Origin: VXPW01 sp965115815
Lineage (GTDB): Bacteria; Pseudomonadota; Alphaproteobacteria; TMED109
Reading direction: 5' to 3'
Assembly (NCBI GenBank): GCA_965115815.1
Contig: OZ220465.1
Location: forward strand, 3,534,001-3,598,000
DNA: 64,000 nt
The notes under the pieces were generated by a model that had not been told where the DNA came from, did not search any database, and was given only the letters and a program-made list of their open reading frames with translations. Of this stretch, positions 58,732-64,000 are shown one piece after another. Each line of letters begins with the position of its first letter. The first letter of the stretch is position 1. The translations under genes were made by a program, and so were the position numbers.

Positions 58732-59055
58732 ATGGACCCGCGAATCATCGACCTGAAGTCGACCCCCTGTTCGAGACGCCGCCGGACCCGCCAGCCGATC
58801 GCGGAGGTCCGGGAGACCGTGGGTCGGTGTTCCCCCTGCCGCCGCACCGAGCGGGCGAAGACCCTCTGCGAGCCCCTTCACGGGACGACCGCAAAGGGCG
58901 GCTCCAGGGTCGGGGCCGGCCTCGGGATGCTGGAGACCTTGGAGCGCCGCGGCGTCCTGACGCGCCCGCCGCCGGCGCGGCGCTACCGGACGATGCCCGA
59001 AGGCGAGCGGTTCGCTGTGCGGGCGGCAATCCGGGCGGTGGAGGCGTCGGGATGA
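58732..59055 (+). CDS. HTH-like accessory ORF of IS66 element C (long form)
   Basis: 107 residues. MDPRIIDLKSTPCSRRRRTR, QPIAEVRETVGRCSPCRRTE, RAKTLCEPLHGTTAKGGSRV, then LGMLETLERRGVLTRPPPAR. The pattern, a helix pair ending in LERRGxLTxPP, is that of the N-terminal winged helix of DUF4338-type transposase proteins. Elements A and B carry an in-frame 87-bp deletion here. Its stop overlaps the transposase ATG (ATGA). Function unknown. Confidence 0.55.
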   Translation: MDPRIIDLKSTPCSRRRRTRQPIAEVRETVGRCSPCRRTERAKTLCEPLHGTTAKGGSRVGAGLGMLETLERRGVLTRPPPARRYRTMPEGERFAVRAAIRAVEASG

Positions 59056-60530
59056 CGAGCGTCGCCGGCACCTCCCTGCGCCAAGAGGTCGACGCCTTCC
59101 AGAAGCGGTTCCAGGATCTCCGCACGCAAGGCACGGTCCCCCCGGAGTGCGAGGCGCTCGTCCGCGGCCTGCGGATGCTGCTCCAGCTGCTGCTGGCCGT
59201 GCTCCTGGAGAAGGCCACGCGCAAGACGAGCCGGAACTCCGGTCTGCCGCCGTCCCAGACGGACCCGGACGAGAGCGCGCGGCGCACCGGGAGCCACGGC
59301 AAGGGCCCGAAGCCGAACCCGCAGACGGGCGGCCACCGGCGCACGACCACCGTCCAGGAAACGATCACCGTCGATGCCTGCGACGCTTGCGGCGCCGACC
59401 TCGACGACGTCGACCCCGTCGATCGGGAGCGGCGCGTCCTCTACGACATCGGGTTCGAAGTCGTCGAGCGCCGCGTCGACGCCGAGATCAAGGAAGGCCC
59501 GAAGTGTCGGGCCCGGACCAAGGGCCGGTTCCCAGACCTCATGCCGGGGCCCGTGCAGTACGGTGTCCGCATCCAGGCCTTGGTCCTCAACCTGCTGATC
59601 GCCCAGATGCGGTCCCTGCGCCGTGCCGTCTCGCTCGTGCACGCGATCTCCGGCATCAGGCTCTCCGAGGCGACCTGCCTCGGCTATGTCCGGCGCTTTC
59701 AGGATGCGCTCGCATCCTGGGAGGAGGTCGCCGTGGCCCATCTCCTGCCACGCCCGGCCTTGCAGGTCGATGAGACCGGATTCCGGGTCGCCGGCAAGAC
59801 CCAATGGCTCCCTGTCGTCACCGACGGCACCCTGACCGTGAAGTTCCCGCACCGCACGCGCGGTCGGGAGGCGATCGAAGAGATCGGCATCCTCCCGCGC
59901 TACCAGGGCGTCCGGGTCCACGACTGCTGGGCTGCGTACATGGGCTACGAGCAGTGCCGCCACCAGCTGTGCGGCAGCCACCTGCTGCGCGAACTGGCCT
60001 TCGTCGTCGAGTCCAACGGCTACCGCTGGGCGCGATGGATGAAGAGCCTGCTGCGCGAGGTCTGCCACAGGGTCGGCCAGAGCGCATCCAAGGCCTTGAA
60101 CGAGACCGACCGCCGGGCCGTGCGCACGCGCTACCGCACCCTCCTCACCCAAGGCGCCAAGGAGTTGCCCGATATCCCGCCGCGGACGAAAGGAACCCGG
60201 GGACGCATCGCAAAGTCCGACGCGCACAACCTGCATGAACGTCTCATGAAACACGAGACGTCCGTCCTCCGCTTCATGAAGGACCCCGACGTCAGCTTCA
60301 CCCACCATGCCGGAGAACCGAAGATCCGAATGACCAAGGTCAAGATCAAGGTGTCCGGATGTTTCCGCACCATGCTCCACGCAACCGCATGGTGCCGAGG
60401 CTCCAGCTTCCTCACCTCCATGGAGGCACTCGGCTACAACCCTCTCGTCGCCATCCACATCGCCCTCGACGGAAAGGCCGCAGACATCCTCAACGAGCAC
60501 TATGGCCAACCAGACCCCAACAAGGGGTGA
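59052..60530 (+). CDS. IS66-family transposase (element C, with substitutions)
   Basis: 492 residues, same architecture as element B. Differences suggest decay: one zinc-finger Cys is Gly (KEGPKCRARTKG), and the conserved NNAGEQKIRM is HHAGEPKIRM. The DDE residues themselves remain (VDETGF, VHDCWA, AGE). Activity is doubtful. Confidence 0.85.
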   Translation: MTSVAGTSLRQEVDAFQKRFQDLRTQGTVPPECEALVRGLRMLLQLLLAVLLEKATRKTSRNSGLPPSQTDPDESARRTGSHGKGPKPNPQTGGHRRTTTVQETITVDACDACGADLDDVDPVDRERRVLYDIGFEVVERRVDAEIKEGPKCRARTKGRFPDLMPGPVQYGVRIQALVLNLLIAQMRSLRRAVSLVHAISGIRLSEATCLGYVRRFQDALASWEEVAVAHLLPRPALQVDETGFRVAGKTQWLPVVTDGTLTVKFPHRTRGREAIEEIGILPRYQGVRVHDCWAAYMGYEQCRHQLCGSHLLRELAFVVESNGYRWARWMKSLLREVCHRVGQSASKALNETDRRAVRTRYRTLLTQGAKELPDIPPRTKGTRGRIAKSDAHNLHERLMKHETSVLRFMKDPDVSFTHHAGEPKIRMTKVKIKVSGCFRTMLHATAWCRGSSFLTSMEALGYNPLVAIHIALDGKAADILNEHYGQPDPNKG

Positions 60531-60537
60531 GTAGTTA

Positions 60538-60730
60538 GTGTCTGCACGGAAAATCACAACACATTGTATATGCAGCCATATTTGGAATCTGGAGAACCGA
60601 AGATTCCTTCTTTGAGGGCATATGACGGCATATTCCGCTGAAATCAGGCTGGATTCGATGAATCTTCGCCCTGTCAATATTGGATTTTCATTCATGTAAT
60701 CAGACTCTTAGGGATTTTCCGTGCAGACAC
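60538..60730. mobile_element. MITE-2 copy 2 (uninterrupted, ~193 bp)
   Basis: GTGTCTGCACGGAAAATC at the left and GATTTTCCGTGCAGACAC at the right form perfect inverted ends, with TA on both sides. No coding capacity. It serves as the reference for the interrupted copy at 12.1-12.4 kb. Confidence 0.88.
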
Positions 60731-60982
60731 TAGTAGTACGGAAACGTTGGATTGGGGGCTGCAGGCATGAGCTGGCCCCGATGCTCAGACCTGACACCTG
60801 ATCCATAGAGGCCTAATAATCCCATTGTGTTCTTTATCTGATCCTTAGAAGCGGTGCGAGAATCTCAGCGAACAGCCTGGTTCCAGCGGGTGCCGACACG
60901 GGGCCGACACGCACCGACACGGACCGACACGGAAATACCGCCCCATCCTGCAGCCATCAATGCAACGTCGGTGGACTACTAG
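60730..60982. mobile_element. Small non-autonomous IS630-derived element
   Basis: CTAGTAGTACGGAAACGTTG at the left and GGACTACTAG at the right resemble the IS630 ends. Near the right end, four inverted copies of the CCGACACGG motif mirror the iterons of the full IS630 copies. About 250 bp with no transposase gene. Confidence 0.75.
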
Positions 60983-61008
60983 TTACCAGATAGCATCGTT
61001 TCTTCCGG
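60983..61008 (+). repeat. Displaced CRISPR spacer/repeat scrap
   Basis: GTTTCTTCCGG at 60998-61008 equals the first 11 bases of the CRISPR repeat and is preceded by ~15 bases that could be a spacer end. It is cut by MITE-1 copy E. This lies 7.3 kb beyond the main array, so the array was once longer or was torn apart by IS activity. Confidence 0.65.
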
Positions 61009-61175
61009 GTATCTACTCACCCCCCTACTGATGACGAATCGTTTTTCCTGACGGGTTCGGATCCGGCATTTTCCCTTGCCCCTTTAACTTGCTCACGGCC
61101 GATGACCGGAGGTGCGTGTTCCGGCTGACAAGAAGCGGATCGATCTTCGTCATCAGTAGGGGGGTGAGTAGATAC
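61009..61175. mobile_element. MITE-1 copy E
   Basis: Standard inverted ends, 167 bp. The left flank is a CRISPR repeat piece and the right flank an IS4 transposase piece; the flanking octamers TCTTCCGG and CTACGAGA differ, so it marks a recombination joint rather than a simple insertion. Confidence 0.88.
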
Positions 61176-61650
61176 CTACGAGAAGCGAGGGTGATCGAAG
61201 AGTACTTCCAAGCCTTGAAGATCGGCACACGGATCGGGGGCCGGCGCCTCGACCCGGCCGACGACCCGAAGGAAGTGCCTGGCCTTCGACGCCATCCCTG
61301 CATGCCGCGTCATGACCGTCGAGCGTCTCGCACGCTCGGAGCTCGACACCCCGGCCAGCCACACGTCCACCGCAACGAAATCACGGTCCTTGCCCCCACA
61401 AGACCGGCCGACAGCGCCGGCTGCGCGGACCTCCCGATCCCGAACCGACCATCGAAGCCTTCGCCGTCAAGGTCGCACGCCGGGCCAGCTTCATCGCCGA
61501 AAAGCGCCAACCCTGGCCGGGAACCGAGAAACTCTGGCAGGGATACAAACTCCTCCTCGCCTTCGTCGAACATCACCGAACCATGCGGAAACTCGATCTG
61601 CCGAAAAAGATGGAGTTGAATGTCCGGTTGAAAGCCACCGAGCACGATTA
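61176..61650 (+). pseudogene. IS4-family (Tn5-like) transposase C-terminal fragment
   Basis: VIEEYFQALKIGTRIGGRRL matches the EEYFRVLKVGARIEERKL catalytic segment of the transposase at 1.5-4.0 kb. After a frameshift near 61275 it continues as CRVMTVERLAR and ends with PGTEKLWQGYKLLLAFVEHH. About 155 codons of the C-terminus remain; a distinct relative, not a copy of the first element. Confidence 0.75.
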
Positions 61651-61660
61651 CACGGCAAGA

Positions 61661-64000
61661 TCAGCCCGTGAAGTCGAAATCGGCCTCGGTTAGCTGCGAC
61701 GCCTGAATGTTCTCGACCACGATCGAGAAGGTGTTGTCGGGATCGCCGATCACGGCGTTGCGTCCGCTCTGCTTGATGTCCAGATCGGAGAATTGGAGGT
61801 TCCCACGGATGACCAAGATGTCGGTGCCGTCCTCGAAGTCCAGGATGCGGTCGGTCTCGGACTCGCTGTCGAAGACGAATCGATCGGCGCCGGCGCCGCC
61901 GTGGAGCAGGTCGTTACCCTTGCCCCCGATCAGCGTGTCGTCGCCCGTCCCCCCCGAAAGCCGGTCGTCCCGATCGTAGCCGTGGAGCGTGTCGTCGCCC
62001 CCGAGGCCCTGGAGGATGTCCCGGCCGAAGGCGCCGTGGAGCGTATTGTCGCCGTTACCGCCCCGGACGGTGAAGCCGATCCCGGAGGCCTTGAACTGGG
62101 CCAGCGACATGTCGCCGATCCGGACGGTTCCGCCGCCCGCACCGCCGTCCACCTGCAGCGCGCAGGCGAAGCCGGTGTGCGAGAGGATGGTGCCGTCCGA
62201 CGTGCCACCATCGCCGTAGACGATGACCGCATCCATGGAGTAGCGCGCCTGGTGCTCGACGAACTGGAAGGGACCCATGTCTTGATCGCCGAAGTGAAAC
62301 TCGATCGTGTCCTCCTTTCTCAGCTCGTACAGGTAGTCGAAGCCGTCGCCCGGATTGAAAATGTAGGTGTCACCGTAGACCCATCCCCCCCAGTCGCCGC
62401 GAAGCCAGTCGTTGCCCTTGCCGCCGATCAGCACATCGCTGCCGTAGCCGCCTGCCATCGTGTCATGACCGCCGTGGCCGTAGAGCGTGTTCCAGACCCA
62501 TCCGGCACCGCCGTAGATGAACTCCGAGTCCTCGGTGCCGTGGAGTATGCTGTATCCGGTCTGGCCCTGACCGACGATGCGAGGAAGCTCGCCCGGTTTA
62601 TTGCAGCTGTCGTCATCATCGTCGTCGTCTCCCCCGACGTCCGAGTCGCCGCCGTTGTCGCCGTCCCCAGTGTTCTCGAGATCAAGCGTCTCATCGCCCG
62701 AGGTGCCTGGGATCGTGTCCTCGTCGCCGCCGTCGTTGTTGGCATTCGGGTCGCTACCGTCGTTGTCGAGGGGGTTGCCGCCGTCGTTGTCGTCGTCGCT
62801 CGTACTGTCGCTGTACATGACTGTTTCACCGCCGCCACCGCCAGCAGGCAGGATGAAGTCGTCCGCGTCCAGGCCGCCCGCCGTCACACCCGACAGCCTG
62901 ATCGTGTCGCCGCCGTCGCCGTAGCGGATGACGGCATCGGCGCCGTCCTGCTCGATGACCAGCGCCTCAAACCCGCCGGATACGCCATCCAGGCGAATCC
63001 TGTCGCCACCCCCGAAGTCGGTAATGGTGTCGGCGCCGTCTCCCGCCGCGAACACAAAGGTGTCGTCGCCCTTGCCGCCGGTCAGCGTATCGTCGCCCGC
63101 ACCGCCGTTGAGCGTGTCGACGCCCTTGGCGCCGCGCAGGGTGTCATCGCCCTCGCCACCGGCCAAGATGTCGTCGCCCTTGCCGCCCTTCAGGAAGTCG
63201 TCGCCATCACCGCCGGTCAGCGTATCGTCGCCAAAGCCGCCATAGAGGAAGTCGTCGCCAGCCCCGCCGGTGAGCGTGTCGGCGCCCCCGTTGCCACGCA
63301 GGGTGTCGTCGCCAGCCCCGCCGGTCAGCGTGTCGGCGCCCCCGTTGCCACGCAGGGTGTCGTCGCCATCACCGCCGGTCAGCGTGTCGACGCCCTTGCC
63401 GCCCTTCAGCACCTCGCCGCCAGCAGACCCGCCGCTCGAGGTGTCGCCAGACGTGCCCTCCGGCGGCGCACCCTGTGCAAGAGCGTCCTCGCCGCCGCCC
63501 TCCGGCGGGGCTGCCTCGACGGGAAGGAACCGGAAATCGTCCGCGCCCAGGGAGGCCGCCGTCACGCCCTCCAGCTTGATCGTGTCGCCGTCGCCGTAGC
63601 GGATGACGGTATGGAAGCCCTTCTGCTCGATCACCAGATCCCCGAAACCGCCCGACACCCCGGCCATCTCGATGATGTCGCCAGCCTTGAAATCGCCGAT
63701 GTAATCGGCCCCGTCGCCGACCGCGAACGCAAAGACATCATGGCCACTGCCGCCATAGAGCGAGTCCGTGCCCCGGCCGCCGGTCAGCCTGTCGGCGCCC
63801 CGGCCGCCTTCCAGACGGTCGTTGCCCGCACCGCCATCGACCGTGTCGTCCCCGTCGCCGCCATACAGCGTGTCGTCGCCCGCACCGCCGTCCAGCGTGT
63901 CGTCGCCCGCACCGCCGTCCAGCGTGTCGTCGCCCGCACCGCCGTCCAGCGTGTCATCGTCCGAGCTGCCGGGGTTCATGAGGAGAAAGTCCGCGTCGGC
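61661..64000 (-). CDS. RTX (hemolysin-type calcium-binding repeat) protein, 5' part outside the window
   Basis: At least 779 residues; the frame is open to the window edge and upstream codons (ADADFLL) continue a repeat-unit pattern, so the true start is beyond 64000. Three blocks of glycine-rich nonapeptides GGxGxDxLx (for example TLDGGAGDDTLDGGAGDD, then TLTGGDGDDTLRGNGGADTL, and LHGYDRDDRLSGGTGDDTLI) are separated by beta-roll spacers of the type VIRYGDGDTIKLEGV. The protein ends ASQLTEADFDFTG, like the C-terminal signal of type I secreted RTX proteins. It probably binds calcium outside the cell. No enzymatic domain is visible in this part. An acidic Asp/Asn-rich linker lies at ~62.6-62.8 kb. 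Confidence 0.88.
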   Translation of the reverse strand, partial: ADADFLLMNPGSSDDDTLDGGAGDDTLDGGAGDDTLDGGAGDDTLYGGDGDDTVDGGAGNDRLEGGRGADRLTGGRGTDSLYGGSGHDVFAFAVGDGADYIGDFKAGDIIEMAGVSGGFGDLVIEQKGFHTVIRYGDGDTIKLEGVTAASLGADDFRFLPVEAAPPEGGGEDALAQGAPPEGTSGDTSSGGSAGGEVLKGGKGVDTLTGGDGDDTLRGNGGADTLTGGAGDDTLRGNGGADTLTGGAGDDFLYGGFGDDTLTGGDGDDFLKGGKGDDILAGGEGDDTLRGAKGVDTLNGGAGDDTLTGGKGDDTFVFAAGDGADTITDFGGGDRIRLDGVSGGFEALVIEQDGADAVIRYGDGGDTIRLSGVTAGGLDADDFILPAGGGGGETVMYSDSTSDDDNDGGNPLDNDGSDPNANNDGGDEDTIPGTSGDETLDLENTGDGDNGGDSDVGGDDDDDDDSCNKPGELPRIVGQGQTGYSILHGTEDSEFIYGGAGWVWNTLYGHGGHDTMAGGYGSDVLIGGKGNDWLRGDWGGWVYGDTYIFNPGDGFDYLYELRKEDTIEFHFGDQDMGPFQFVEHQARYSMDAVIVYGDGGTSDGTILSHTGFACALQVDGGAGGGTVRIGDMSLAQFKASGIGFTVRGGNGDNTLHGAFGRDILQGLGGDDTLHGYDRDDRLSGGTGDDTLIGGKGNDLLHGGAGADRFVFDSESETDRILDFEDGTDILVIRGNLQFSDLDIKQSGRNAVIGDPDNTFSIVVENIQASQLTEADFDFTG

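Larger units (their letters stand above)
58167..60537 (+). mobile_element. IS66-family element C
   Basis: Left end GTATCTACTCACCCCC at 58167; right end ...GGGGTGAGTAGTTA at 60537, the last base being taken up by the MITE-2 that follows at a TA. Full length, with an extra 87 bp in the accessory ORF compared with A and B. Confidence 0.88.

Noticed and set aside
58983..60695. A 570-codon minus-strand frame opposite the IS66-C transposase, with similar frames opposite copies A and B
   Set aside because: Antisense shadow of the transposase; it is repeated in all IS66 copies for that reason only.
62577..63599. Ser/Pro-rich plus-strand frames opposite the RTX gene
   Set aside because: Antisense of the GGxGxD repeats; no start signal, and the RTX frame is clearly the coding one.
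1..64000. tRNA, rRNA or replication origin
   Set aside because: No tRNA-like cloverleaf ends, rRNA segments or origin iterons were recognised anywhere in the window.

Overview
The window looks like an IS-laden, GC-rich alphaproteobacterial chromosome. The chromosomal backbone is the cluster yebC-ruvC-ruvA-ruvB-ybgC-tolQ-tolR-tolA-tolB (34.9-41.7 kb), and the YebC start (MAGHSQFKNIM...) and TolQ/TolR are of alphaproteobacterial type. The genus cannot be named from sequence alone; the dense nested insertion sequences and an RTX protein would suit a symbiont or host-associated lineage, but that is only an inference.

Layout. 0-14.2 kb is an insertion-sequence graveyard: an IS110 remnant; two IS630 copies, the first split by a 2.5-kb IS4/Tn5-like element with a 9-bp target duplication; two tandem decayed ISAs1-type elements; a Uma2-family nuclease gene; an IS5 remnant; a nested pair of MITEs; and an IS1634 pseudogene. 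14.8-30.0 kb is one tightly overlapping + strand cas operon. It starts with a type I-G (formerly I-U) effector set (cas3 with C-terminal HD, a GSU0052-like Cas8 candidate, csb1/cas7, csb2/cas5-cas6), continues with a CARF-HEPN-CARF protein, and ends with a full type III-B set (cmr1, cmr2/cas10, cmr3-cmr6). 30.0-32.4 kb holds a MITE, a broken IS66 and MITE debris. 32.6-34.6 kb is an AlbA_2/ATPase/TPR-like gene on the minus strand. 34.9-41.7 kb is yebC to tolB. 41.8-43.8 kb is the adaptation module (a cas4-cas1 fusion and cas2), directly behind tolB where pal would be expected. 44.1-53.7 kb is a CRISPR array with about 130 repeats of 36 bp. 53.7-61.6 kb is a second IS stack (IS66, ISNCY, IS66 fragment, IS66, MITEs, IS4 fragment), with a displaced scrap of CRISPR repeat at 61.0 kb. 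61.7 kb to the end is the 3' part of a minus-strand RTX calcium-binding repeat protein that runs off the window.

How it fits together. Cas4-Cas1 and Cas2 would load the single array from the leader next to cas2. The repeat ends in ATTGAAGC, a plausible 5' handle for both I-G and III-B crRNAs, and Csb2 carries the expected Cas5/Cas6 role, so one array probably arms both effectors: DNA degradation by Cas3, RNA targeting by Cmr. Cmr2 keeps the GGDD cyclase motif and has no HD nuclease domain, and the CARF-HEPN-CARF protein between the two modules is the obvious receptor for the cyclic oligoadenylate signal. Many spacers come as near-identical families, including pairs that read opposite strands of one target, which indicates repeated encounters with related invaders. 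Mobile elements have hit the array (a MITE inside a spacer, an IS66 inside a repeat). Matching broken ends of IS66 and MITE copies at 30-32 kb and 57.8-58.2 kb show that this region has been rearranged.
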